Of a DNA stretch of 64,000 nt, positions 8,057-16,096 are shown piece by piece; position 1 is the stretch's first letter; every line of letters starts with the position of its first letter. Under the pieces are notes generated by a model, which saw only the letters and a program-made list of their open reading frames with translations, was not told the DNA's origin and searched no databases. The stretch spans positions 1 to 64,000 of the forward strand of contig JACCWI010000050.1 in the NCBI GenBank assembly GCA_013697725.1. Direction: 5' to 3'. Source of the DNA: Tatlockia sp. (GTDB lineage Bacteria; Pseudomonadota; Gammaproteobacteria; Legionellales; Legionellaceae). Position numbers and translations under genes: made by a program.

Positions 8057-8218
8057 CTAAGTTAGGGTTAGTACTGCCACAACCGGCATTACCAGGACCA
8101 ATGTGGGTGTTGTATCATGGCTAAAGATCCAAACTGGAAGTCTAGCCTGAGCTGTGGTGAAAAAACATAAAAAAATTAATCCCAGGCCCATTTTATTCAT
8201 TGAGCGCAATAAGCTCAT
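8057..8218 (-). CDS. short secreted protein, probably truncated
   Basis: From ATG 8218 the 53-residue product has a signal peptide (MNKMGLGLIFLCFFTTAQA) and then RLPVWIFSHDTTPTLVLV. It starts 10 bases after the stop of the outer-membrane protein gene on the same strand. The P-W-x-F-x-x-x-T-P-T pattern recalls the beginning of Legionella secreted proteins with PVWTFTPLTPT-like openings, which are several times longer. The 3' end runs into the fragment repeated at 8013-8052, so I think the gene was cut short there. Confidence 0.35.
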   Translation of the reverse strand: MSLLRSMNKMGLGLIFLCFFTTAQARLPVWIFSHDTTPTLVLVMPVVAVLTLT

Positions 8219-8228
8219 GTTAAATCCC

Positions 8229-8993
8229 TTAAGCAATATAAGTGAGGTTAAATAAAACCCCATGGGTATAGAGGTGGTTGAGTGAAAGGCCGGAATTAAG
8301 GGTCTGACCTGAAGCTCTACCCAGTCTGCTTTTGCCTAAGTCGGCAAATTCATAACCTGCACCTAGCTGCCAATGAACATTCAGGGTTTTCTGCGCACCA
8401 ACCCCAAGTTTATAAGTCCAGGTAGTGAGAGTGTGAGAACTAAAGTTTGGGTTAGGAAGTGCTTCGAAGATTGTTGGAGTATTTTGAAATCCATGGGCGT
8501 CATTAAAACTCACCCCTAAACTGCCGCTAACCCAGGGTATTAGCCAATAATTGATATCGGCGAGCAGTTTGCCTTTTAACACCAAATGAGTATTTTGAAC
8601 CTTATAATGGTAGGTATAGTTATCAAATTCAGGGGCGGCATCATCCCAAATGACGCCATAGAGTTTGGCATTACTGGTGAATCCAATCGCAAGTCCAAGT
8701 TGGCTTTTAAGAGTAGGAGTTAGCTCTTTTTGTAAGCCCAGGAATAGTTCGCCATCAAATAAAACATTCTTCGCTCGATTCGCAACATAGCGCTTTTCAA
8801 TTTCAGGTGTTAAATAAAAAGTTTGAGTTTTACCGGCGTGTTGCCAAGCGGGTCCCACACTTAAAGAACTTACCCAAACCAGAGGAGACTTGGTATCAAC
8901 CCCCATAGTACCGGCAAGTGAATTGTTAGTGATTAAACTCGTTGATGCGATGAGTATAGCTAAGGTCTTTTTTGTTATAAATAATGAATGCAT
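8229..8993 (-). CDS. outer-membrane beta-barrel protein
   Basis: This 254-residue protein has an N-terminal signal peptide (KKTLAILIASTSLITNNSLA) and then alternating strands rich in aromatic and small residues, ending in aromatic-Ile-Ala (NLTYIA). SLSVGPAWQ, WVSGSLGVSFND, WTYKLGVGAQ and LGAGYEFADLGKSR are barrel-like strands. It resembles an 8-stranded OmpW/PagP-size barrel, a type present in many paralogs in Legionella. It sits in the outer membrane, but its ligand or activity is unknown. A short truncated secreted protein follows 10 bases downstream. Confidence 0.75.
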   Translation of the reverse strand: MHSLFITKKTLAILIASTSLITNNSLAGTMGVDTKSPLVWVSSLSVGPAWQHAGKTQTFYLTPEIEKRYVANRAKNVLFDGELFLGLQKELTPTLKSQLGLAIGFTSNAKLYGVIWDDAAPEFDNYTYHYKVQNTHLVLKGKLLADINYWLIPWVSGSLGVSFNDAHGFQNTPTIFEALPNPNFSSHTLTTWTYKLGVGAQKTLNVHWQLGAGYEFADLGKSRLGRASGQTLNSGLSLNHLYTHGVLFNLTYIA

Positions 8994-9341
8994 ATTGAAT
9001 TCCCTTTAAATAGATTGCCCGTCCTTGTTATATCATTTTTAATATTTGAATTAATTGCTCAGAAGCTGATGTAATGTTTAGTTCGATTTAGTCTAACCTA
9101 TTGAGTACATCGGAATTGTTATTCACTCTACTTAAAATTGTTCTCAGCTGCAACTAAATCTTAGGCCATAGTACTAGAGAGATATTGGACGGCTAGACTT
9201 GAAAAATTCTCTCTAAAACATTCTTCTAAACATTTTTCCAAACTCGTTAGTAGATTTTTTTTCAACAATGATAATTTATAATTTTTGAGACAAAAATCCG
9301 TAACTCGTCGATTGACCTTATCTTCCTTGATAGTTCAGTTT
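8994..9341. other. non-coding stretch upstream of the barrel protein
   Basis: No credible gene, RNA or repeat was seen in these 348 AT-rich bases. They separate the minus-strand barrel gene from the 3' end of the minus-strand acetyltransferase and must carry the barrel gene's promoter, but I could not fix one with confidence. Confidence 0.4.
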
Positions 9342-9785
9342 TTATACTGGGGGCTCATGAGCCAATAAAGTTTTTTTCAGGTAATATCTTTTATGACCTG
9401 GAGGGCATGCATCAAGAACACCAAAAACTTCATAACCTTCCTTTAAATAAAAATCTTTAGCTTGCCAATCGAAGGTATCTAAATGCGAAAGGCTAGCCCC
9501 CATTAATTTAGCTTCGTACTCGACTTTATTCAGCAACAGACTTCCAAGTTGTTGACCCCGAAAGTCCTTAGCAACAAACAATACACTAATATAGAGCATG
9601 CCCCAGCAATACATCACAGAGTTGACCCCGGCTATTATAAGACCGTTGTCATTCTTGATGTGAAAATTTAAACTCACAAAATCGTTGTCCTGTGTAAACG
9701 GAGCGTTGCTTTTGTTGAAGGCAACAATTTCATCACCTATAAACTGTGTTTCTTTTTCACTGCTGATAACGATATCCCAACTCAT
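9342..9785 (-). CDS. GNAT family N-acetyltransferase
   Basis: The 147-residue protein has the GNAT core: a beta strand pair in the middle, then the acetyl-CoA pyrophosphate loop LFVAKDFRGQQLGSLLLNKVE (R-G-x-x-L-G type, near residue 75). The C-terminal strand is LDTFDWQAKDFYLKEGYEVFGVL. It transfers an acetyl group to an unidentified amine. Its ATG overlaps the stop of a truncated APH(9)-like gene (TTATGA), so the pair was once translationally coupled. The sister copy at 6558-6651 kept the kinase and lost this gene. Confidence 0.75.
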   Translation of the reverse strand: MSWDIVISSEKETQFIGDEIVAFNKSNAPFTQDNDFVSLNFHIKNDNGLIIAGVNSVMYCWGMLYISVLFVAKDFRGQQLGSLLLNKVEYEAKLMGASLSHLDTFDWQAKDFYLKEGYEVFGVLDACPPGHKRYYLKKTLLAHEPPV

Positions 9786-9935
9786 AAAATCTCCCTCGTC
9801 TTATCGGACTGACAAGCTCTCTCTATTGCACCATTCGGTAAAAAAACGGGCTGTAAGTATTCAAAGCATTGCAATCGTCACCACCTTCATCATAAGGGTA
9901 GAGAATCACTTTGAAGGGTGTCCAAATCGTTTATC
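9782..9935 (-). pseudogene. truncated second copy of the APH(9)-like kinase gene
   Basis: Positions 9782-9877 match 6645-6740, the last 30 or so codons of the intact kinase gene. At about 9890 the match jumps to sequence equivalent to 7355-7390 (ATAAGGGTA then GAAGGGTG), so some 600 bases of the catalytic half are deleted. Homology fades after 9930. No catalytic loop remains, so no kinase can be made. Confidence 0.65.
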
Positions 9936-10140
9936 CTCGCAAATGGTATTTGTCGTGCATTGATAGGGTAATTGATCCACACCTTAAATTCATGGTAGAT
10001 ACAGGGTGTTTATTAAAGGCTAAGATCTTGAAATTTCCTTTAATTTTAATACCAAAATTGAAACGACATGACCTTACAATTTAAAGACATAATTCCTTAA
10101 AAACAAGGCTTTAAACTCTTCTATAAAATAGAGATAGCAT

Positions 10141-10175
10141 GTCCGTATAATTACATTTTTTGTAACTATACGGAC
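10141..10175. promoter_or_regulatory. perfect inverted repeat upstream of the AbiEi-like gene
   Basis: GTCCGTATA (10141-10149) and TATACGGAC (10167-10175) are perfect 9-base arms. Inside them is a second shorter pair, TTACA and TGTAA, around a run of T. The repeat ends 11 bases before the ATG at 10187. AbiEi antitoxins of type IV systems repress their own promoters by binding inverted repeats, so this is a likely operator. It could also form an RNA hairpin at the leader. Confidence 0.55.
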
Positions 10176-10186
10176 TTGATAATCCA

Positions 10187-10480
10187 ATGCATTTACAATC
10201 ATATATCAAAGACATTCGAAAAGATGGCAGGCGTTGCTTTACAATCGAAAAGATCGTTGAACAATTTCAAGTTTCACGTAGCCATGCAAGAGTTTCATTA
10301 CATCGGTTACTTAAAACTGGAGATGTAATCTCGCCTGCTAGAGGTTTATATGTCATTTTCCCGCCAGAACATCAGCCTCATGGCTCTATTCCAGCACAAG
10401 ATAAAATGCAAAAATTTAGTCGTAAGCTAAAAGAATTTATAATTGTATCTAAGTTACCTGGGAGAGGCATAAACTATTAG
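10187..10480 (+). CDS. AbiEi-type antitoxin N-terminal domain, truncated
   Basis: The 97-residue product carries the winged-helix N-terminus of AbiEi antitoxins: YIKDIRKDGRRCFTIEKIVEQF, SRSHARVSLHRLLKTGDV, and SPARGLYVIFPPEHQPHGSIPA. Complete AbiEi proteins go on for another 100 to 150 residues after the PPE..P.G..PA segment. Here the homology changes to an unrelated KFSRKLKEF tail and stops. No AbiEii nucleotidyltransferase toxin follows. The remaining DNA-binding domain could still bind the inverted repeat upstream. It is probably a leftover of a type IV toxin-antitoxin system. Confidence 0.6.
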   Translation: MHLQSYIKDIRKDGRRCFTIEKIVEQFQVSRSHARVSLHRLLKTGDVISPARGLYVIFPPEHQPHGSIPAQDKMQKFSRKLKEFIIVSKLPGRGINY

Positions 10481-10504
10481 GCTCAACTTGTAGAGCCTTT
10501 TGTT
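10480..10504 (+). terminator. rho-independent terminator after the AbiEi-like gene
   Basis: GGCTC (10480-10484) and GAGCC (10493-10497) form a short stem with an 8-base loop and are followed by TTTTGTT. It begins at the last base of the stop codon of the AbiEi-like gene. Confidence 0.55.
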
Positions 10505-10614
10505 ATAGGGCTCTAAAGGACGCTGCTAAGATTTCCAGATGCTGCAAAAAATGACTTTTATGGTCACAGATTAAGCTATACTTAATTATTTAAGGTTGCT
10601 ATGGATAAAGACTT

Positions 10615-11253
10615 ATGGACAAGTTTAGAGATCGTTGGGAAGCCGGAATTGTTTTAGCCAAATCTCTCAAGGATTATGCAAATCTAGCAAACGTAATTAT
10701 CTTGGCACTGCCTCGTGGCGGTCTTCCGGTGGCTTATGAAATTGCTCAAGCTCTTTCTGCTCCTCTTGATATTTTTATCGTTCGAAAATTAGGCGTTCCA
10801 GAGCATGCGGAATTGGCCATGGGAGCGATTGCCTCTCATGAGACAGTTATTTTTAATACACAATTATTAAATGAGCTTAAAATTGAACAGGCATCCATTG
10901 ATGCGGTTTTAGAATTAGAACAAAAGGAACTTTGGCGACGTGAGCGCTTATATCGAGGGGATAGGCCTTTTCCTAAATTAGAAGGTAAAACTATTGTTTT
11001 AGTTGATGATGGCATCGCCACAGGAGCTACAATGCAAGCAGCAGTTGTTTCCCTGCGAAAGCATAATCCTGCTTCGATTATTATTGCTGTCCCAGTTGCT
11101 GCTCGAGAAACCTGTGGAGAAATGACCAAACTGGTTGATCGCATGATCTGTCCTTTGCAACCCCTCAATTTTTATGCCGTTGGGCTTTGGTATGAGAATT
11201 TTACTCAGATATCTGACCTAGAAGTGATTGAAATATTAGAAAAGCAAACTTAA
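10615..11253 (+). CDS. phosphoribosyltransferase domain protein
   Basis: The 212-residue protein is a stand-alone type I PRTase fold. It has an N-terminal flexible part with LPRGGLPVAYEIA, the KLGVPEHAELAMGAIA segment, and the PRPP loop VLVDDGIATGATMQAA (near residue 128). It ends with an ICPLQPLNFYAVGLWYENF segment. This subgroup is common in proteobacteria and often annotated only as phosphoribosyltransferase; the base it uses is unknown. The ribosome binding site is weak. It is followed by a 232-base gap before the aconitase gene. Confidence 0.75.
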   Translation: MDKFRDRWEAGIVLAKSLKDYANLANVIILALPRGGLPVAYEIAQALSAPLDIFIVRKLGVPEHAELAMGAIASHETVIFNTQLLNELKIEQASIDAVLELEQKELWRRERLYRGDRPFPKLEGKTIVLVDDGIATGATMQAAVVSLRKHNPASIIIAVPVAARETCGEMTKLVDRMICPLQPLNFYAVGLWYENFTQISDLEVIEILEKQT

Positions 11254-11485
11254 TTGCTTTAAGAAAATAGTTATTGAGTGGGGCTAAGATTTTATGGATA
11301 AAATCCCTCTTTACAACGAACGATTTGGGAATTTATCGACTTGCTGCTACAAAAACAGAGTAATCCTTTAATAAAAACCTAAATTTAAAAAAAAATTTAT
11401 TTTGAATTATTTGTACAACAACTTACGATACTATAGATCATAACTCCTCGATTCTTCTCTATAAAATTTCGATAAGGATATCGTA

Positions 11486-14326
11486 ATGTTGCAATTAAAG
11501 AATTGGATAGATTGGATCTTCGCGACAAAATCAAAAAAAAATCAAGCGATTATAAATGAATCCTCTGAGGAATCATTTCCAGCAAGCGATCCTCCTTCCT
11601 GGGCAGCCGGCACCGATGAAATAAAGCCTCTTGCAATTTCATCAAAGCTTGTTCTTAGCGATGAGTTCTTGAAAAGCATACAAAAAAGTTTCACGGTAAA
11701 TGATATTGAATATCATTACTATAGTTTACCTGCTGCTGAACAAGGTGGACTTAAAAACTTAACAAGACTTCCCTTCACTTTAAAAATTCTTATGGAAAAT
11801 TTACTCCGCCATTTAGATGGACATACTGTTACAGTAGATGATCTCAAGGCAATCATAGAATGGTTAAAACAAAAAAAATCCAATTGTGAAATAATTTATC
11901 GTCCTGCACGAGTTTTAATGCAGGATTTTACTGGCGTACCTGCGATTGTTGATTTGGCTGCCATGCGTGCAGCCATTAAAAACCTTGGGGGAAATCCGGA
12001 AAAAATCAATCCCCTTTCAACTGTAGATCTTATTATCGATCATTCTATACAAGTTGATAAGTTTCACATACTTGATGCGTTTAAGATAAATGCCCAAATG
12101 GAAATGGAAAGGAATCATGAGCGCTATGCATTTTTGCGATGGGGACAAAAAGCATTTAGAAATTTTCGTGTTGTACCGCCGAATACTGGAATTTGTCACC
12201 AGGTTAACTTGGAGTACCTGGCTAAAACTGTTTGGACCCAAGAAATAAACGGGAAATTATATGCTTACCCAGATACCTTAGTAGGAACAGACAGCCATAC
12301 AACAATGATTAATGGTCTTGGCGTACTTGGGTGGGGAGTCGGTGGTATTGAAGCGGAAGCAGCCATGTTAGGACAGCCCATTTCACTACTTATTCCTGAG
12401 GTGATTGGTGTAAAATTGATAGGACAATTGCAAGAAGGAATTACAGCAACTGATTTAGTACTTTTTATAACGCATCTTTTACGTGAGAAAGGTGTTGTAG
12501 GTAAATTTGTGGAATTTTTTGGTGAGGGGCTTCGGCATTTATCCATTGCTGACCGAGCTACGGTTAGCAATATGTCGCCGGAATATGGCGCAACCTGTGG
12601 TTTCTTTCCTATTGATGAAATCACGCTTGATTATTTGCGTCTCAGTGGGCGGGATGAACAAGCTATTGATCTTGTTGAAGCTTATGCAAAAGTTCAGGGC
12701 TTATGGCATGATTCCCAAGTTGAATCTGATTATACAGATCTGATTACACTGGATTTATCCACTATCAGTGTCTGTATTGCCGGCCCCAAACGTCCACAAG
12801 ATCATGTTGAACTGTCAAATCTGGCTAATGCTTTTGATAAATTCCTGGCAGAAAACAAACGTAGTGCTGAAAAAACAAAACCCTTCAGTACCGCTGCGGA
12901 TTATGAATTGCATCATGGTGATGTTGTTATTGCCGCTATCACCAGTTGTACCAATACATCGAATCCCAATGTACTTATTGCAGCTGGCTTATTAGCAAAA
13001 AAGGCAGTCGAAAAAGGACTTCGACGGAAACCTTGGGTGAAAACTTCATTTGCACCCGGCTCTCAAGTAGTCTCTCTCTATTTAGAAAAAACGAACTTAC
13101 AAAAGTATTTGAATGAGCTTGGATTCACACTGGCAGGCTATGGCTGTACAACCTGCATCGGAAATTCTGGTCCCCTACCCGAAGCTGTAGAAAAAACGAT
13201 AATTGATAATGATTTAATAGTTTCCGCTGTACTTTCAGGAAATCGTAATTTTGAAGGGCGTATCCATGCACTGGTTAAAGCAAATTGGCTTGCCTCACCA
13301 CCGCTTGTTGTTGCACTTGCTCTTGCTGGCACAACCTTGATTGATTTAACAAAAGATTCTCTAGGAGAAGATAGATCCGGAAATCCTGTTTATCTAAACG
13401 ATTTATGGCCAACAAATGCTGAGATAGCTGAGGAAGTAGCCACCATTACTAGCAAAATGTTTAATGACAGCTATGCAAATATATTTCATGGAACAGATGA
13501 ATGGCGCGCTATGAAAATTTCTGAATCAGATACTTATGAATGGCCGTTGGATTCAACCTATATTCAACACCCCCCATTCTTTGATGGCATGGATGCCATC
13601 CCGGAAAAAATTAAGGATATAAAAGGAGCAAGAATTTTGGCACTCTTTGGAGATAGCATCACTACCGATCATATTTCTCCCGCTGGTTCCATCAAGCCAG
13701 ATAGCCCTGCTGGGAGCTTCCTGCAAACCAAAGGTGTCGCAATCAAAGATTTTAATTCCTATGGGTCACGCCGTGGGAACCATGAAGTCATGGTGCGAGG
13801 AACCTTTGCAAACATCCGAATCAGAAATGAGATGGTCCCTGGGGTTGAAGGAGGTTTTACAAAATATATTCCCACTAATGAAATAGTATCAATCTATGAT
13901 GCAGCGACTCGTTATAAAGATGAAGGTACAGCCTTGGTTGTGATTGCTGGTAGGGACTATGGAATGGGCTCTTCTCGGGATTGGGCAGCAAAAGGACCGA
14001 AACTTCAAGGAGTGGTAGCAATAATAGCAGAAAGTTTTGAGCGGATTCATCGCTCCAATTTAATCGGTATGGGAATTTTGCCTTTAGAGTTTCCAGAAGG
14101 GATTACACGTAAAACGCTACAAATCACAGGCTCGGAGCTCATTGATATAATAGGCCTGACTCAGCAGATGAAACCGCGCATGACAGTAAAAGTTGTTATT
14201 AATAGAGCAGATAAACAGCCTAGCGAAGTTAATCTTAGATCGCGAATTGATACAAAAAATGAATTAGATTACTACAAAAATGGCGGGATTTTACAACAGG
14301 TATTAAGAGGAATGTTAAAAGCCTAA
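11486..14326 (+). CDS. acnA: aconitate hydratase A with an N-terminal FPASDPP extension
   Basis: This is a full aconitase of the AcnA/IRP1 type, interconverting citrate and isocitrate with a [4Fe-4S] cluster. Cluster ligands are visible in ITSCTNTSNP and GYGCTTCIGNSGP. The swivel domain contains GDSITTDHISPAG and the active-site GMGSSRDWAAKG. At 946 residues it is about 50 longer than usual. The extra N-terminus contains ESSEESFPASDPPSWAAG, a motif I know from small stand-alone proteobacterial proteins of unknown role. The ATG has AAGGAT upstream. It stands apart from TCA-cycle genes and may be a second, stress-related aconitase. Confidence 0.85.
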   Translation: MLQLKNWIDWIFATKSKKNQAIINESSEESFPASDPPSWAAGTDEIKPLAISSKLVLSDEFLKSIQKSFTVNDIEYHYYSLPAAEQGGLKNLTRLPFTLKILMENLLRHLDGHTVTVDDLKAIIEWLKQKKSNCEIIYRPARVLMQDFTGVPAIVDLAAMRAAIKNLGGNPEKINPLSTVDLIIDHSIQVDKFHILDAFKINAQMEMERNHERYAFLRWGQKAFRNFRVVPPNTGICHQVNLEYLAKTVWTQEINGKLYAYPDTLVGTDSHTTMINGLGVLGWGVGGIEAEAAMLGQPISLLIPEVIGVKLIGQLQEGITATDLVLFITHLLREKGVVGKFVEFFGEGLRHLSIADRATVSNMSPEYGATCGFFPIDEITLDYLRLSGRDEQAIDLVEAYAKVQGLWHDSQVESDYTDLITLDLSTISVCIAGPKRPQDHVELSNLANAFDKFLAENKRSAEKTKPFSTAADYELHHGDVVIAAITSCTNTSNPNVLIAAGLLAKKAVEKGLRRKPWVKTSFAPGSQVVSLYLEKTNLQKYLNELGFTLAGYGCTTCIGNSGPLPEAVEKTIIDNDLIVSAVLSGNRNFEGRIHALVKANWLASPPLVVALALAGTTLIDLTKDSLGEDRSGNPVYLNDLWPTNAEIAEEVATITSKMFNDSYANIFHGTDEWRAMKISESDTYEWPLDSTYIQHPPFFDGMDAIPEKIKDIKGARILALFGDSITTDHISPAGSIKPDSPAGSFLQTKGVAIKDFNSYGSRRGNHEVMVRGTFANIRIRNEMVPGVEGGFTKYIPTNEIVSIYDAATRYKDEGTALVVIAGRDYGMGSSRDWAAKGPKLQGVVAIIAESFERIHRSNLIGMGILPLEFPEGITRKTLQITGSELIDIIGLTQQMKPRMTVKVVINRADKQPSEVNLRSRIDTKNELDYYKNGGILQQVLRGMLKA

Positions 14327-14655
14327 GCTTAGGGATAATTGCTATGAACAATCGTTATATTTCCACAGCGAATAAATTGCAAGATTTATAATAGTATTTA
14401 AACAATAGAGCCCGGATTTAAACTATGCCTAAAATTTACACTAGAAATTATGAGCAAAACCTCCGCTCTTCCTCCTAAATTAACTGACTTCGCGGTAATA
14501 AAGCGAAAAACAAGACCCATCCAAATTAAAGGATAAATGACTAAAAAAAACTCAATCACAGTACTCAAATGTTATAATGTTGAGGAGGAATTTTTACTAA
14601 GTATTCTTGCAATTGATAATAGTTATTAAAATCAATGGGATCAACGATGAGTTTG
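14327..14655. other. non-coding stretch after the aconitase gene
   Basis: Nothing definite was found in these 329 bases beyond a short CCTAAGCTTAGG palindrome at the aconitase stop. The minus-strand small genes to the right would be transcribed into it, but no strong terminator hairpin stands out. Confidence 0.35.
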
Positions 14656-14820
14656 CTAGAAATTCTTTGAATTTAAAGTATTCGATCCAGCTTCATCATT
14701 TTCAGGGTTAGACTCTCTAATCAGAGCAACTTGTTCTTTTATTTCTTTTGCGCTTAACCAAATCTTTTTATCCGAGCTGAGGCTATTTGGTTGTTTCTTA
14801 TTGGTCATGCCCTTTTCCAT
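14656..14820 (-). CDS. 54-residue hydrophilic small protein, unknown
   Basis: The frame starts with ATG 14820-14818, preceded by AAGG at good spacing, and ends at TAG 14656-14658. The peptide begins MEKGMTNKKQPNSLSSDKK and has a Lys/Glu-rich helix in the middle (WLSAKEIKEQVALIRES). There is no signal peptide or membrane segment. It lies in a row with two other minus-strand small genes, suggesting one transcript. No family recognised. Confidence 0.4.
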   Translation of the reverse strand: MEKGMTNKKQPNSLSSDKKIWLSAKEIKEQVALIRESNPENDEAGSNTLNSKNF

Positions 14821-14841
14821 AAAATGCCTTACTTTAAATCC

Positions 14842-14937
14842 TTAGAATGTAAATTTTGGTCCAGCCTGAGCAATAGCTCTTATTGAATGACTAGCTAGTT
14901 TATTAAATTTCTCATTTTCTATATTTTTAGAAAACAT
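14842..14937 (-). CDS. 31-residue small protein, unknown
   Basis: ATG 14937-14935 is preceded by AGGGTGA, a strong ribosome binding site. The frame MFSKNIENEKFNKLASHSIR continues for eleven residues to TAA at 14842-14844. It lies 21 bases upstream of the 54-residue gene's start and 64 bases after the stop of the KTSC-like gene. Short length limits confidence; the site quality is the main support. Confidence 0.35.
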   Translation of the reverse strand: MFSKNIENEKFNKLASHSIRAIAQAGPKFTF

Positions 14938-15001
14938 AAAAAATCACCCTAATATTCACTTCTTAATTAAATTATAGTAACTAATAAGGCCCTAAGCTGA
15001 T

Positions 15002-15232
15002 TTAGTAATCTTTATTATAATAATTTTCGTTTACGTATTTACTGATATAAGTAGCAAGGCCAATACCCGCAATTGCTTTTTTCTTCATTGTTTCCACATG
15101 AGCATTCCCTGGAACAAGATAATTATATAAATAGACGCAGTTGTTTTTTTGAAATTTTACTTTTATAAAATCACTTCCCAGCTCATAAGCAACCACACCC
15201 GAAATTCCGCTTTTATTGTGATAAGCTTCCAT
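15002..15232 (-). CDS. KTSC-like small protein
   Basis: The 76-residue product reads SGISGVVAYELGSDFIKVKF, then a Tyr-rich strand, VPGNAHVETMKKKAIAGIGL and a C-terminal YISKYV. This follows the KTSC-domain pattern of a short beta sheet followed by a helix carrying the K(A/T)xSxGxxL-like segment, here KAIAGIGLATYI. KTSC domains occur alone or fused to RNA-processing enzymes; their function is not settled. It is the first gene of a possible small minus-strand operon. Confidence 0.55.
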   Translation of the reverse strand: MEAYHNKSGISGVVAYELGSDFIKVKFQKNNCVYLYNYLVPGNAHVETMKKKAIAGIGLATYISKYVNENYYNKDY

Positions 15233-15411
15233 GACTTTTCTCTTTAATATTATCCTGTTGTTTAATCATAGCGCATGAAAGAAATGCTTCCTCTTTATAA
15301 AGTTAAGTAAACTAGAATCATTATTGCCGATATCAGTGAAAATTCTTAAGAGATGCAGTTACCCTGTATTGCATACAACAATGACGACCGAAATTTTAAC
15401 AACGAGTTAAT

Positions 15412-15951
15412 ATGAATATATTCTTAGAAACAAAAAATTTAATTATCAGGACTCCTCAGCTAAGCGATTTTGATAACTTACTTGCTTTGCAAACTGATGC
15501 TGATGTTATGAAATATATAGGTCAGGGAGTGCGCACTAAACTCGAGGTAATGGGCGGCTTGGAAGCAGCGATTGCTCATCAGGAAACACATGGCTTTAGT
15601 CTTGGTTCTGTCTTTGAAAAAGAAAGTGAACTATTTGTTGGACGTGCGGGATTAATTTACCTTGCCTATGACGATACCCAACCGGAAATTGAGGTGGGCT
15701 ATGCGCTCATCAAAACTGCCTGGGGTGAAGGTTATGGTGTTGAGCTTGCAAAAGCTCTTATAAATTGGGGATTTCAACATTTAACTGTTAGTAAACTCGT
15801 AGCAGTTATTAACCCTGAAAATAACTTCTCACGTCGCGTTTTAGAAAAAGTAAATATGAACTATAAAGAGTCAAGGATATATAGAGGTAATGAAGTTGCT
15901 TTTTACTTCATTGAAAAATCTTCGTGGATTAATACCAAAAATGAAAATTAG
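15412..15951 (+). CDS. GNAT acetyltransferase, RimJ/RimL-like
   Basis: The 179-residue protein fits the RimJ/RimL branch: ETKNLIIRTPQLSDFDNLLALQ at the start, VGRAGLIYLAY in strand 4, and EVGYALIKTAWGEGYGVELAKALINWGF carrying the acetyl-CoA loop (W-G-x-G-Y/G). It continues with VAVINPENNFSRRVLEKVNM near the end. Such enzymes acetylate protein N-termini, amines or aminoglycosides; the substrate is unknown here. It is a single gene with its own upstream region. Confidence 0.8.
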   Translation: MNIFLETKNLIIRTPQLSDFDNLLALQTDADVMKYIGQGVRTKLEVMGGLEAAIAHQETHGFSLGSVFEKESELFVGRAGLIYLAYDDTQPEIEVGYALIKTAWGEGYGVELAKALINWGFQHLTVSKLVAVINPENNFSRRVLEKVNMNYKESRIYRGNEVAFYFIEKSSWINTKNEN

Positions 15952-16096
15952 ATTTTGTATCTCGAGTATAAGGTTCCACATCAAATTATTAAACAGAGAA
16001 CTAATACTTGATTCAATTGGCTATAAATTATCGACATTGAAGCAGCCCTGTTGCTGACAATAAAGCTGATCTAAACCGCGTTATGAGAGGGTTCCT

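Noticed and set aside
12265..12624. 119-codon minus-strand frame inside the aconitase gene
   Set aside because: Antisense shadow with no ribosome binding site and composition dictated by the aconitase frame.
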